This document shows positions 26,067 to 34,748 of a DNA stretch of 64,000 bases, in pieces; position 1 is the first letter of the stretch, and the number at the start of each line of letters is the position of its first letter. The position numbers were made by a program, and so were the translations under genes. Below the pieces are notes generated by a model, which was not told where the DNA came from, searched no databases, and saw only the letters and a program-made list of their open reading frames with translations. The DNA is from Parvularcula sp039818345 (lineage in GTDB: Bacteria; Pseudomonadota; Alphaproteobacteria; Caulobacterales; Parvularculaceae): contig JBCBUC010000013.1 of NCBI GenBank assembly GCA_039818345.1, positions 21,114-85,113 of the forward strand, in the 5' to 3' direction.

Positions 26067-26819
26067 GTGAAGAACCCAATCAATTATCTGGCGAATCCAG
26101 CGAATTTTCTTCGCGCGACGCGGCCACTGATCCCCTGGCTTGGCCTTTCGGCGGGCTGCCTTTTGTTGTCAGGTGTGATCATCGGCCTGTTCGCATCGCC
26201 GGCTGACTATCGTCAGGGGGAAAGCGTGCGGATCATGTACGTCCATGTTCCTGCAGCTTGGATGGCACTTCAGACCTACGCAATAATTGCGGGCGCGAGC
26301 CTTGTTGGTTTTGTTTGGCGCCACCGGGTCGCGGATATTGCGGCAAGGGAAGCCGCGCCCTTCGGCTTAGCCTTCACGTTGCTCGCGATCATCACCGGGG
26401 CGCTCTGGGGTAAGGTGACATGGGGCGTATTTTGGGATTGGGATCCCCGCCTGACGTCGATGTTGGTGCTGGTCTTTCTCTATATTGGGTACATCACGCT
26501 TTGGCAGGTCATCGAAAATGAATGGACGGCCGCCAGAAGCGCCGCGATCCTCGCCATGTTGGGCGCAGTGAACCTGCCAATCATCAAATTCTCCGTCGAT
26601 TGGTGGGACAGCCTGCACCAAAAGGCGACGGTGATCCGTGAAGGCGGCCCAGCGATGCCTGGATCCATGCTGATCCCTCTGATGCTGATGGCGTTTGGCT
26701 ATATCGCCCTTTTTGGCTTTGTCTTTTTAATGCGTATGCATACAGTTCTTTCGTCCGTACGGCAAAAGTCCGCGCCGACGGCATCGAGTGTGGTTCTCGA
26801 TGAGGCGCCAGCCGCATGA
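26067..26819 (+). CDS. ccmC: Heme exporter / cytochrome c maturation protein CcmC
   Basis: A 250-residue six-helix membrane protein that delivers heme to CcmE. The Trp-rich motif appears as WGVFWDWDPRLTS, and the two flanking heme-ligand histidines are in YVHVPAAWM and WWDSLHQ. The start is GTG at 26067; no ATG is available nearby and this start gives the family N-terminus. It overlaps ccmD by four bases. The usual ccmA and ccmB partners are not upstream. Confidence 0.96.
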   Translation: MKNPINYLANPANFLRATRPLIPWLGLSAGCLLLSGVIIGLFASPADYRQGESVRIMYVHVPAAWMALQTYAIIAGASLVGFVWRHRVADIAAREAAPFGLAFTLLAIITGALWGKVTWGVFWDWDPRLTSMLVLVFLYIGYITLWQVIENEWTAARSAAILAMLGAVNLPIIKFSVDWWDSLHQKATVIREGGPAMPGSMLIPLMLMAFGYIALFGFVFLMRMHTVLSSVRQKSAPTASSVVLDEAPAA

Positions 26820-26926
26820 CGCCGGAGATGGGCCCCTATATCGCGGCTGCGTGGCTGGTGTCCGCCGTGACCCTCGGGGCACTGACAGCATGGGCGCTTT
26901 GGGGATACCAGCGGAGAGGCCGATGA
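26816..26926 (+). CDS. ccmD: Heme exporter protein CcmD
   Basis: A 36-residue single-helix protein that links CcmC with the heme chaperone CcmE and is needed for release of holo-CcmE. It starts MTPEMGPYIAAAW, continues with one hydrophobic helix and ends with YQRRGR, the usual basic tail. ATGA overlaps join it to ccmC before and ccmE after. Confidence 0.92.
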   Translation: MTPEMGPYIAAAWLVSAVTLGALTAWALWGYQRRGR

Positions 26927-27372
26927 GCGCGCCAAGCCCCTATGAACGCCGTCGACGGCGCAGCCTTTTTTTGACGCTAATCGTGCCAGCGTTTGCCGGG
27001 TCGGTGGCCCTTGCTCTGTTCGCGATCTCACAAACCCAGGTCTATGCCTACGCGCCCTCAACGCTGCCCCCTTTTGAGGAACTGGCCGGGCGTGAAGTCC
27101 GTCTTGCTGGCCTGGTGCTAGAGGGGACGCTGGCGAGCGGTGACGACGGTGTGGCGCGGTTCACGGTGACTGACGGTGCCGCTGACGTCCCTGTTACCTT
27201 CGAAGGCATTCTTCCTGCCCTTGTCGCCGAGAATGATGGTGTGATTGCCCAAGGTGTTCTTTTGGCCGATGGGCTTTTCCGTGCGAAGAATGTTCTTGCA
27301 CGCCACGATGAGAATTACGAAGCTCCCGAAGTGATAAAAGCGCTCGAAGAAGCGCAAGGAGACGTCCGCTGA
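26923..27372 (+). CDS. ccmE: Cytochrome c maturation protein CcmE (heme chaperone)
   Basis: A 149-residue membrane-anchored periplasmic heme chaperone. There is a basic N-terminus with a helix at about residues 14-34, then an OB-fold with the heme-binding His-128 in LARHDENYEAPEV. The ATG at 26923 overlaps the ccmD stop. The frame stays open upstream, but that segment belongs to ccmD. ccmF and ccmH-type genes do not follow. Confidence 0.97.
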   Translation: MSAPSPYERRRRRSLFLTLIVPAFAGSVALALFAISQTQVYAYAPSTLPPFEELAGREVRLAGLVLEGTLASGDDGVARFTVTDGAADVPVTFEGILPALVAENDGVIAQGVLLADGLFRAKNVLARHDENYEAPEVIKALEEAQGDVR

Positions 27373-28682
27373 GTTCTCAAACCCCCGCTCTTATCCGGAC
27401 GCCGCGGTTCTGGAACCTTTTTGGTGCACAGACCCTTGGGGCGTTTGCTGATAATTGCCTGCGTAACGCCACGATTGTGGCAATTTTTGCGGCTGCTGGC
27501 GCGTCGAGCAAAGACACGCCCTTTTATTTCTTCGGTGACTTGGCCGAAGAAGCACCGGCCATTGTGTCGATGGGCTTCACCATCCCGATTTTTATGTTCG
27601 CGATGGTGTCCGGCCAGTTGGCCGACCGCTTACCCCGGCATGTGATGGCGCGGCGGCTCAAATTCGTTGAGCTCCTCTTGATGTCGTTTGCTGCGCTTTG
27701 GTTCTTCTTCGGTCAGGCTTTGCCGCTGGTCTTAACCTTGGCGTTGATGGGTGCACAGACTGCTTTTTTCCAACCGGTGCGGTTTGCCCTCATGCCCCAG
27801 TATTTTCCTGAGGAGCGGTTGGCCCGTGCCAACGGGGCGGTGCAGGCCGGAACCTTCATTGCAATCGTGACTGGGCTTGGTCTTGGCGGCTATTTTGTCG
27901 AGGCCGACAACGGACGATTTATCGTGTCCGCCATGTTGATTGGCGCCGCGGGCATCGGTTTTCTTCTCGCCACGTTTTTCCCCGAAGCTCCGCCGCCCGG
28001 CCGTGAGCCGGTGGACTGGAACATTCCCAAGATCGCCTACAGGTATGTGAAAGAGGCAGCGAAAGTTCCGGGCGTTCTATGGCCTATCTTGGCGAATGGC
28101 TGTTTCTGGATGATTGGTGCCATGGTTTTGGCCAACATGCCGATCTTCATGCGGGATCAACTGGGCGGGACGGGCCAAGACTATTCGCTGCTGAACGCGA
28201 TCTTTGCTCTAGGTGCCGGACTAGGATCGATCATCGCTGGCATCTTTGCGTCCAAGCTTAAAGACCCCAAAGTCATGAGCGCGGCTGCGTTGTTGTTCGG
28301 TACGCTGATGTTGGTTGGTGTCTATATCTACACCCGGGTTCCACTTGGCGGGCCGTTTGCCTTTTTTAGCAGTCAAGGCTGGCCACTGATTATTATGTTC
28401 GTCCTCGCATCAACTGCAAACGGTGTGTTCTCGATACCCATGCTGACAAGCTATCAAGCAAAAGCCCCCAAAGAAATCAGCGCTCGAATTATGGGAGTTG
28501 CCAACATGACGAACGGCTTTTTGGCAACCATTGGCGCTATTCTTGCGTCGGTGTTTAGGCAGCTCGGCGCCGACCCTTCGGAGATCTTTCTCATTATCGC
28601 GCTGATGCAGCTTTATATCTTCCTGATCATGCTGCGGCGGTATCAGCTGTTTAAAGAAACCGCCGAGGCACAGTCAGCATAA
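27369..28682 (+). CDS. MFS transporter, LplT-like, probable CTG start
   Basis: A 12-helix major facilitator protein, 437 residues as called. The LplT/acyltransferase-type N-terminus (RFWNLFGAQTLGAFADN, then LRNATIVAIF) is encoded upstream of the first standard start in frame, the GTG at 27477. Reading upstream, the only start-like codon is CTG at 27369, which follows AGGAG by seven bases and overlaps the ccmE stop as CTGA. It is related to lysophospholipid transporters, but no acyltransferase domain is fused here. Substrate is unknown. Confidence 0.85.
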   Translation: MSSQTPALIRTPRFWNLFGAQTLGAFADNCLRNATIVAIFAAAGASSKDTPFYFFGDLAEEAPAIVSMGFTIPIFMFAMVSGQLADRLPRHVMARRLKFVELLLMSFAALWFFFGQALPLVLTLALMGAQTAFFQPVRFALMPQYFPEERLARANGAVQAGTFIAIVTGLGLGGYFVEADNGRFIVSAMLIGAAGIGFLLATFFPEAPPPGREPVDWNIPKIAYRYVKEAAKVPGVLWPILANGCFWMIGAMVLANMPIFMRDQLGGTGQDYSLLNAIFALGAGLGSIIAGIFASKLKDPKVMSAAALLFGTLMLVGVYIYTRVPLGGPFAFFSSQGWPLIIMFVLASTANGVFSIPMLTSYQAKAPKEISARIMGVANMTNGFLATIGAILASVFRQLGADPSEIFLIIALMQLYIFLIMLRRYQLFKETAEAQSA

Positions 28683-28684
28683 AA

Positions 28685-28711
28685 AAGCCGCGGTCAACGC
28701 CGCGGCTTTTC
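28685..28711. terminator. Intrinsic terminator, probably bidirectional
   Basis: AGCCGCGG and CCGCGGCT form an eight-base stem with a six-base loop, flanked by an A-run on the left and a T-run on the right. It directly follows the MFS stop and lies eleven bases before the end of the convergent epimerase gene, so it can serve both. Confidence 0.9.
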
Positions 28712-28721
28712 TTCCTTTGGC

Positions 28722-29921
28722 TTATCGGCCGTCGTTTGGATCGGTCGGATTGCCATCGACTGATGTCCAAAGTGAAGCACACGGAATGCGGCGTGTATCG
28801 CAACGGTCGCGGTACTTCTCCGCAATCTCCGTCACCTCAGCGAACAAACCTTTGTCCAACGTAATGGGATCAAGACCAAGATCGATGAAGTTCTGGTTTT
28901 CGACATGAAGGTCGTTTTCGTCCGCCTCGTTACGCGGATTATCCACCTGGTCGATTTCTGCACCCGTCATGTCGGCAATCATCTTCGCCAGATCACGGAC
29001 GCGGTGCGTCTCCACCATCTGGTTCATGATATGAACACGATCACCCGGCTCAGGTGGGTTTAAAATAGCGAGCTCAACACAGCGGCACGTGTCCTGAATA
29101 TGAATAAAGGCACGGGTCTGACCGCCGGTTCCATGCACCGTAAGCGGATAACCAATCGCCGCCTGCATCAAGAACCGGTTGAGGACAGTCCCATAGTCAC
29201 CATCATAATCGAACCGGTTGATCAGCGCTTCGTCTTTTTTGGTTTCTTCCGTCTGTGTGCCCCATACAATGCCCTGATGAAGATCGGTGATCCTCATTTT
29301 GTCGTTCTTTGCGTAATACTGGAAGAATAACGCATCCTGGGTTTTGGTCATATGGTAGATTGAGCCAGGATTGGCTGGGTAGAGGATTTCCTGCTCGACC
29401 TCACCATTCGGACCTGCGTCCACCTTCACTTTGAGATAGCCTTCGGGAATTTTCATACCCGCGGTGCCATATCCGTAGACGCCCATCGTACCGAGGTGAA
29501 CAACATGCACATCAAGACCTGAATCAACGATGGCGGCCAGCATGTTATGCGTAGCGTTGAGGTTGTTATCCACCGTGTACCGTTTATGCGCGGCGGTTTT
29601 CATGGAGTAAGGAGCGGCGCGTTGTTCAGCAAAATGAACAATAGCGTCGGGCTTGTAGGAGACAATCAGATCCCGGAAGGCATCATAGTCTTTGGAGACA
29701 TCGAGAATGCGGCTCTCGATTTTGTTGTTCGACACCCGCTCCCATGTCGCAAGACGGTCAGAAAGCGATGCAATGGGGGTCAGCGATTGGACCTCAAGCT
29801 CCACGTCAATCATGCGGCGAGAAAGGTTGTCAACGATCATCACATCGTGACCGCGTGCAGAGAGATGAAGGGCCGTCGGCCAGCCGCAAAAACCATCTCC
29901 GCCGAGGATCATCAGCTTCAT
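28722..29921 (-). CDS. sqdB: UDP-sulfoquinovose synthase-like NAD-dependent epimerase
   Basis: A 399-residue extended SDR enzyme. The NAD motif is GGDGFCGWPTALHLS at residues 7-21, and the catalytic Tyr-Lys pair is in YHMTKTQDA. HLGTMGVYGYG and DLHQGIVWGTQTEET are signatures of the SQD1/SqdB/Agl3 group, which joins sulfite to UDP-glucose to give UDP-sulfoquinovose. The sulfolipid glycosyltransferase (sqdX) is not in the window; instead an exopolysaccharide initiating transferase lies upstream, 100 bases away. The product might therefore feed a sulfated glycan. The family call is firm, the product is likely. Confidence 0.85.
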   Translation of the reverse strand: MKLMILGGDGFCGWPTALHLSARGHDVMIVDNLSRRMIDVELEVQSLTPIASLSDRLATWERVSNNKIESRILDVSKDYDAFRDLIVSYKPDAIVHFAEQRAAPYSMKTAAHKRYTVDNNLNATHNMLAAIVDSGLDVHVVHLGTMGVYGYGTAGMKIPEGYLKVKVDAGPNGEVEQEILYPANPGSIYHMTKTQDALFFQYYAKNDKMRITDLHQGIVWGTQTEETKKDEALINRFDYDGDYGTVLNRFLMQAAIGYPLTVHGTGGQTRAFIHIQDTCRCVELAILNPPEPGDRVHIMNQMVETHRVRDLAKMIADMTGAEIDQVDNPRNEADENDLHVENQNFIDLGLDPITLDKGLFAEVTEIAEKYRDRCDTRRIPCASLWTSVDGNPTDPNDGR

Positions 29922-30024
29922 GGGGGATGCCTTTGTTTAGAGAATTTCGCTGCTCTTAAGGAACGGCGCGCAGTTGAGCAATGTCAGCGTGAGAACATCT
30001 AACAACAATGTGATAGTAAGCTGA

Positions 30025-31467
30025 TTAATATGCATTTTCTGGTTTGATCACGGCCTTCACCGTGAGCAGCAGGATGCGCATGTCGAACCAGAATGACCAG
30101 TTTTCGATATAAGAGAGGTCATAGCGTAGGCGCGCTTCCATCTGACCGGGCTCCGACGTCTCGCCGCGATAGCCGTTCACTTGGGCCCAACCGGTCATCC
30201 CTGGTTTGACCCGGTGGCGCGCTGCGTAGTCTTTAATCACCGTTGAATAGTAAGCGTCATGCTTGAGGGCATGGGGTCGCGGTCCGACGAGCGACATATC
30301 GCCTTTCAAGACATTCAAGAGTTGCGGCAGTTCATCGAGCGAGGTGGCCCGCAAAATCTTGCCAACACGGGTGATCCGACGGTCATCCTTGGTGGCCTGC
30401 TGCACGTCATCACCGTCTTCCATCACCCGCATCGAACGAAACTTGATGATCGGGAAGATGTCGCCCGCCATGCCCTGACGCCGCTGAACAAAGAAAACAG
30501 GTCCTTTGCTGTCGAGCTTCACCGCGAGCGCACAGAGGGCCATGACCGGGGAAAGAAGAACCAGCGCAATAAGAGCAACGATGCGGTCTTCCAGCATCTT
30601 GGTGAAAATATCCCATCCATCGATGGGGCGACGCTGCACAAGATGGGTGGGTGTTCCGCCCACGGTGGTCAACCGTCCGGCGCGGGTCACCCAAAGGGGA
30701 TGCGGCGCTAGGCTCACATTGATCGGCAGTTGGCGCATTTGATCGAGTAGACCGTCGAGGTTGCTTTCCTCTCCATCGCCTTGCGGGCAGACCACCAAAT
30801 CGTCGACCAAGCCCTCTTCGACGAGATCCTTCAAAGCCTGAAAATCCGCTGTGCCGCAGTTCATCAACGATGCCACGTCAAACCGGCTCACAATTTCAAT
30901 GCTTTGATTGGCAAACTCAGCGCTCTCAGAAAGCACGGACGTTCGGTGTTCGCTGCCAATCATGACAACGCGTCGAGACAACAGCCCGCCATCACGAGAC
31001 AATCGTTTGAGCGTCCGTTCAACGAGATAACGAAGGCCAAGGATCCCAATCGCCGCCATAACAGCCCAGGTAAGCAACCAGCCGCGGCTTAAAAGTTGTG
31101 TCAGGCCAAGGGAGTAGCAAGCAGCGATAAAGCTCAGAACGATCAAGGCCCAGCGAAAGATCAATCCGCGGGCCGTGCGCCACGCGCTGAGCAGTTCATC
31201 GAAACGGAAATAGCCGCCCTGCCTCAGTGCCTCGACATAAATAAGGCTGGTCAAAAAGCCCGCTGACGTCAGCACCATGGCATTGGTCGCCATTAAGAAC
31301 CCGTCTGGCAGCGTCGTCAGCGTTGCAAATGGGGTTGCTGCTCCCGCCGCCAACGTGATCACGGCGACATGAAGCCAGGCAACGATATCGGCGCAGACTT
31401 CGCGGGAAATTCCCCGACGTTTGCGTTTCGACGTCGTCTCCATTCGTTGACGCGCTGTTGTCGACAT
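30025..31467 (-). CDS. Exopolysaccharide polyprenyl glycosylphosphotransferase (initiating sugar transferase)
   Basis: A 480-residue WcaJ/PssY-like enzyme that moves a hexose-1-phosphate to undecaprenyl phosphate. Four or five N-terminal helices, a CoA-binding-like middle domain and a C-terminal catalytic bac_transf domain are visible. The latter shows PVFFVQRRQGMAGDIFPIIK, KFRSM, RATSLDELPQLLNVLKGDMS, VGPRP and the KPGMTGWAQVNGYRG segment. Start uncertain: ATG at 31467 chosen, ATG at 31443 possible. It likely shares a transcript with the sulfosugar epimerase. Confidence 0.92.
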   Translation of the reverse strand: MSTTARQRMETTSKRKRRGISREVCADIVAWLHVAVITLAAGAATPFATLTTLPDGFLMATNAMVLTSAGFLTSLIYVEALRQGGYFRFDELLSAWRTARGLIFRWALIVLSFIAACYSLGLTQLLSRGWLLTWAVMAAIGILGLRYLVERTLKRLSRDGGLLSRRVVMIGSEHRTSVLSESAEFANQSIEIVSRFDVASLMNCGTADFQALKDLVEEGLVDDLVVCPQGDGEESNLDGLLDQMRQLPINVSLAPHPLWVTRAGRLTTVGGTPTHLVQRRPIDGWDIFTKMLEDRIVALIALVLLSPVMALCALAVKLDSKGPVFFVQRRQGMAGDIFPIIKFRSMRVMEDGDDVQQATKDDRRITRVGKILRATSLDELPQLLNVLKGDMSLVGPRPHALKHDAYYSTVIKDYAARHRVKPGMTGWAQVNGYRGETSEPGQMEARLRYDLSYIENWSFWFDMRILLLTVKAVIKPENAY

Positions 31468-31870
31468 AGATGAGCTCTGTTGACCTTTCAGGCCGGTATT
31501 GGCCCCACCAGACGCGATTGATCCCAGATGAACGCTACCGGACAACCTCTTTCAGTGCCGTTTATCGTCCTAAACTTATGACACAACGACCTTTCGTTCT
31601 GGAAAACCCATTATCGGCACGGGGTCAAGCGAAGGTCTCTTGTCAAAGGTTTCGTCTTCGACCCCGCGCAGGCAAGACCATGTCTAGGCACTGCCGCATT
31701 GTGATCAGCTTCTCTTTGGGTTGAGCTGACGTTTTGGGGGGAAACTGTGGTTCGCTAATCCCGGATTTTGAGCGAATATGTCATAATTTGTTTCATGCGC
31801 CCGCGATCCGTTTGTCAGCTGTCTCCGGCACCTCTATGCCGCTTGCGTGAGTTAAAGAGCGCGAGGACTT
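31468..31870. other. 403-base divergent intergenic region
   Basis: No convincing gene is visible here. The region must hold promoters for the sugar transferase (minus) and cysQ (plus). An imperfect hairpin at 31621-31665 pairs GGGGTC with GACCCC and GAAG with CTTC. CATAAT near 31791 is a possible -10 element for cysQ, without a clear -35. An 84-codon frame on the plus strand has no recognisable features and an odd composition. Confidence 0.4.
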
Positions 31871-32668
31871 ATGAATCCCTTTCAGACCGCTATGGTTGAT
31901 GCGGCCGTGGAAGCCAGCCGACTGATCCTCGCGATTTATCGCGAAGGCGGTGATCATCGCACAAAAGACGATGGCTCACCGGTGACCTTGGCAGACGAAC
32001 AAGGCGAAGCTGCTATTTTGGCAGCATTACGCGCAGCCCACCCCTCGGTTCCCATTTTGGCAGAAGAATCGGTCGCAGCAGGTGATGTTCCTGAGGTTGG
32101 AGACGAGTTTTTTCTCGTTGACCCTCTTGATGGGACCAAAGAATTTGTAACGGGGACAGATGAATTCACAGTCAATATTGCGCTGATCCAAAACGGTGCT
32201 CCCGTTCTCGGGGTTGTCACCACCCCGGCGCTTGGGATGCTCTATGTCGGCGACGTTGGTCATGGCGCCTTTCGTCAGCGCTATGATTTTGAAGCGGGGC
32301 AACAGGCGGGAGACACGGAAACCATCGCAGTTCGCGACGTGCCCGCAACCGGCGGCATTGCGATGACCAGCCGCTCCCATGGGTCCCCGGAAACGGCGGC
32401 ACTTTTGCGCGACCTTGGTGTGGTCGATGTGATGGCGGCGGGCTCGTCGCTCAAGTTTTGTGCGATTGCGGAGGGACGCGCAGATCTCTATCCGCGTCTC
32501 GGCCGAACCATGGAATGGGACACCGGTGCGGCGCATGCTGTGCTCAAGGCCGCAGGCGGTGAAGTCTATACGTTTGATGATAAAAAACGTGGAGAGCCAC
32601 TCAGCTATGGCAAAAAAGAGCGCGGCTTTGACAACCCACACTTTTTGGCGGTTGGCAAAGAACAGTGA
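31871..32668 (+). CDS. cysQ: 3'(2'),5'-bisphosphate nucleotidase CysQ
   Basis: A 265-residue inositol-monophosphatase-fold enzyme that removes PAP, the by-product of PAPS use in sulfate assimilation and sulfation. It has the metal motifs AEES and DPLDGTKEFVTGTDEFTVNI, then CysQ-specific AAGSSLKFCAIAEGRADLYP and MEWDTGAAHAVLKAAGG. Placed near the sulfosugar epimerase, it fits sulfur metabolism. It overlaps queG as GTGA. Confidence 0.94.
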   Translation: MNPFQTAMVDAAVEASRLILAIYREGGDHRTKDDGSPVTLADEQGEAAILAALRAAHPSVPILAEESVAAGDVPEVGDEFFLVDPLDGTKEFVTGTDEFTVNIALIQNGAPVLGVVTTPALGMLYVGDVGHGAFRQRYDFEAGQQAGDTETIAVRDVPATGGIAMTSRSHGSPETAALLRDLGVVDVMAAGSSLKFCAIAEGRADLYPRLGRTMEWDTGAAHAVLKAAGGEVYTFDDKKRGEPLSYGKKERGFDNPHFLAVGKEQ

Positions 32669-33699
32669 CGTCCAAGGAAGACTTCGTTCGGCGTGAAGCC
32701 GCTCGACTTGGTTTTGACGCCTGCGGTATCACCGGCGCAAGTCTTCCAGAAACGATTAGCAGTCATCTCGACGAGGCATTGAGCCTGGGCCATCACGGCA
32801 CCATGACGTGGCTCGAAAACCGGGCCAATGAGCGAGCGCAGCCGCAAGCTCTATGGCAAGGCGCCCAATCTGTCGTCATGCTCGGCATGAATTATGGGCC
32901 GAGCGACAATCCACTTGAGCGACTTCACCGCCGATCAATCGGCAATATCTCTGTTTATGCTCAGGGTGATGATTATCACGACGTCGTCAAAAAACGTCTC
33001 AAACAGCTCGGGCGGCTATTAGGTGAAACCTTTAACTGCCCGCTGAAGGTGTTTGTCGACACAGCGCCCGTCGCGGAAAAACCGCTTGGTCAGCAAGCAG
33101 GTATTGGTTGGCAAGGAAAGCACACCAATCTTGTCAGCCGTGAACATGGTTCGTGGCTGTTTTTGGGCGCTATTTATCTTGGCATCGCGCTTGATGCAGA
33201 CAAAACGGAAACTGATCACTGTGGTCAGTGTACAGCTTGTCTTGAGATTTGCCCAACCGATGCATTCCCTGCTCCTTACAAACTCGATGCCCGGCGGTGT
33301 ATCAGCTACCTGACCATAGAGCATAAGGACGCGATCCCTGAAGAGTTTCGCCGCGCCATGGGCAACCGAATCTATGGCTGTGATGACTGCCTAGCGGTTT
33401 GTCCGTGGAACAAATTTGCCCACGAAGCGAAAGAGGGAGCATTTCACGCGCGTGAGGAACTGCAAGACCCTCCGTTATCGGAACTCGCCAATTTGACGGA
33501 TACCACCTTTCGCGCCCTTTTTCGAAAATCTCCTGTCAAACGGATCGGGCGGAACCGGTTCGTTCGCAATGTCGCTGTTGCCATTGGGAATAGCGAAAAC
33601 AGCACGTTGCAAGGTGCCCTCAAGCCACTGATCGAGGATGACGATGCCGTTGTTCGGGAGGCGGCCCATTGGGCTGCAAACGAGCTGGCTCAATTGTGA
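32665..33699 (+). CDS. queG: Epoxyqueuosine reductase
   Basis: A 344-residue corrinoid- and iron-sulfur-dependent enzyme for the last step of queuosine synthesis in tRNA. Two 4Fe-4S sites are visible: CGQCTACLEICPTDAF and CDDCLAVCPWNKF. The C-terminal part resembles a HEAT-like repeat (LIEDDDAVVREAAHWA). The start is GTG at 32665, overlapping the cysQ stop. As a B12-using enzyme it is a possible client of the cobalamin genes in this window. Confidence 0.95.
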   Translation: MTSKEDFVRREAARLGFDACGITGASLPETISSHLDEALSLGHHGTMTWLENRANERAQPQALWQGAQSVVMLGMNYGPSDNPLERLHRRSIGNISVYAQGDDYHDVVKKRLKQLGRLLGETFNCPLKVFVDTAPVAEKPLGQQAGIGWQGKHTNLVSREHGSWLFLGAIYLGIALDADKTETDHCGQCTACLEICPTDAFPAPYKLDARRCISYLTIEHKDAIPEEFRRAMGNRIYGCDDCLAVCPWNKFAHEAKEGAFHAREELQDPPLSELANLTDTTFRALFRKSPVKRIGRNRFVRNVAVAIGNSENSTLQGALKPLIEDDDAVVREAAHWAANELAQL

Positions 33700-34121
33700 C
33701 GACGTCTAAGCCGCGCCGCTGCATCCACCAAAACAGCGGCAGAGAGGCCAAACAGCAAAAGTCCGTTCAATGACGCAAATCCCGGCAACAGCCGCCAAGG
33801 CTGCGGCGCCAACACATCACCAAATCCCAGCGTGGTGTAGGTGGTCAGCGCGAAGTAGAGGCCACCTTCCCAGGTCAAGCTCACTTCGGTTGCAAGAAAG
33901 ACCGATGCCCACACCATCACCGAGGCTGTGTGCGCGACGATCAAGCCCAGGCCGACGATCGCTAGCTTGATCACGTCGATCACATCCGAACCAAATCCAT
34001 GACCACCGCTTCCGACCGCTGCAACACCGCGCAGAACAATGATCATCAGTGCATGGATAAAAAGTGTGGCGGCCACCGCAAGGCCCGCTACAACAAACTG
34101 GCTTGTCACTGGGTCTGACAT
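33690..34121 (-). CDS. Small potassium-channel-like membrane protein
   Basis: A 143-residue protein with three or four hydrophobic segments and a pore loop TTYTTLGFGDVLAPQPWR, which carries the potassium selectivity filter type (T-x-G-F-G-D). It belongs to the ion_trans_2 group and has no cytosolic RCK or cyclic-nucleotide domain. The ATG at 34121 follows GGGGCGG; a GTG at 34142 would add seven residues. It overlaps the convergent queG by ten bases. Confidence 0.82.
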   Translation of the reverse strand: MSDPVTSQFVVAGLAVAATLFIHALMIIVLRGVAAVGSGGHGFGSDVIDVIKLAIVGLGLIVAHTASVMVWASVFLATEVSLTWEGGLYFALTTYTTLGFGDVLAPQPWRLLPGFASLNGLLLFGLSAAVLVDAAARLRRRHN

Positions 34122-34201
34122 GTCCGCCCCGATTGCTCCCACTCCGTCGCCATCATACCGGAGCGATCTGCGAATGAGAAGCGCGGGTCGACGCTGGCGG
34201 C

Positions 34202-34738
34202 TTAGCGGGGCGCCAGCACCATCATCATTTGACGGCCTTCAAGCTTTGGCATGGCCTCAACCTTGGTGGACTCTTCAAAGTCCTCACGCACACGGTTGAG
34301 GAGCTCCATCCCACGCTCTTGGTGAGCCATCTCCCGACCACGGAAGCGCAAGGTGACTTTCACCTTGTCTCCGCCTTCGAAAAACCGACGCATGGCCTTG
34401 GTTTTCACCTCATAGTCATGCTGGTCGATGTTCGGCCGCATTTTGATTTCTTTGATCTCGACGATCTTTTGTTTTTTCTTGGCTTCAGCTTTTTTCTTTT
34501 GTTGCTGATATTTGTGCTTTCCCCAGTCCATCAATTTGCAGACGGGGATTTCGCCATTGTTGACCTCTACGAGGTCGAGACCAGCGCGCGCAGCCATTTC
34601 CATGCCTTGCTCGGGGGTGATCGGGCCCTGTTTTTCGCCATCCGAATCGATAACGAGGATTTTGGGGGCGCGAATGCCTTCGTTCATTCTCGGTCCCGTG
34701 GGTTTGGGCGGGGCCGAATTCATGGGTCTGCGTGCGAT
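34202..34738 (-). CDS. infC: Translation initiation factor IF-3, ATC start
   Basis: IF-3 binds the 30S subunit and checks the initiator codon. The product shows IRAPKILVIDSDGEKQGPIT, EVNNGEIPVCKLMDWGKHKY with the lysine-rich linker, and VTLRFRGREMAHQ. An ATC at 34738 lies eight bases after AAGGAG, while the first ATG (34723) is 23 bases away; the five codons between are in frame. infC genes in other bacteria use rare AUU/AUC starts for self-control, so I call 178 residues from ATC. A hairpin overlaps the ribosome-binding site. Confidence 0.93.
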   Translation of the reverse strand: MARRPMNSAPPKPTGPRMNEGIRAPKILVIDSDGEKQGPITPEQGMEMAARAGLDLVEVNNGEIPVCKLMDWGKHKYQQQKKKAEAKKKQKIVEIKEIKMRPNIDQHDYEVKTKAMRRFFEGGDKVKVTLRFRGREMAHQERGMELLNRVREDFEESTKVEAMPKLEGRQMMMVLAPR

Positions 34739-34748
34739 TGTGTGGTCT

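Noticed and set aside
31470..31724. 84-codon plus-strand ORF in the cysQ upstream region
   Set aside because: No ribosome-binding site, no homology, and composition unlike the neighbouring genes.
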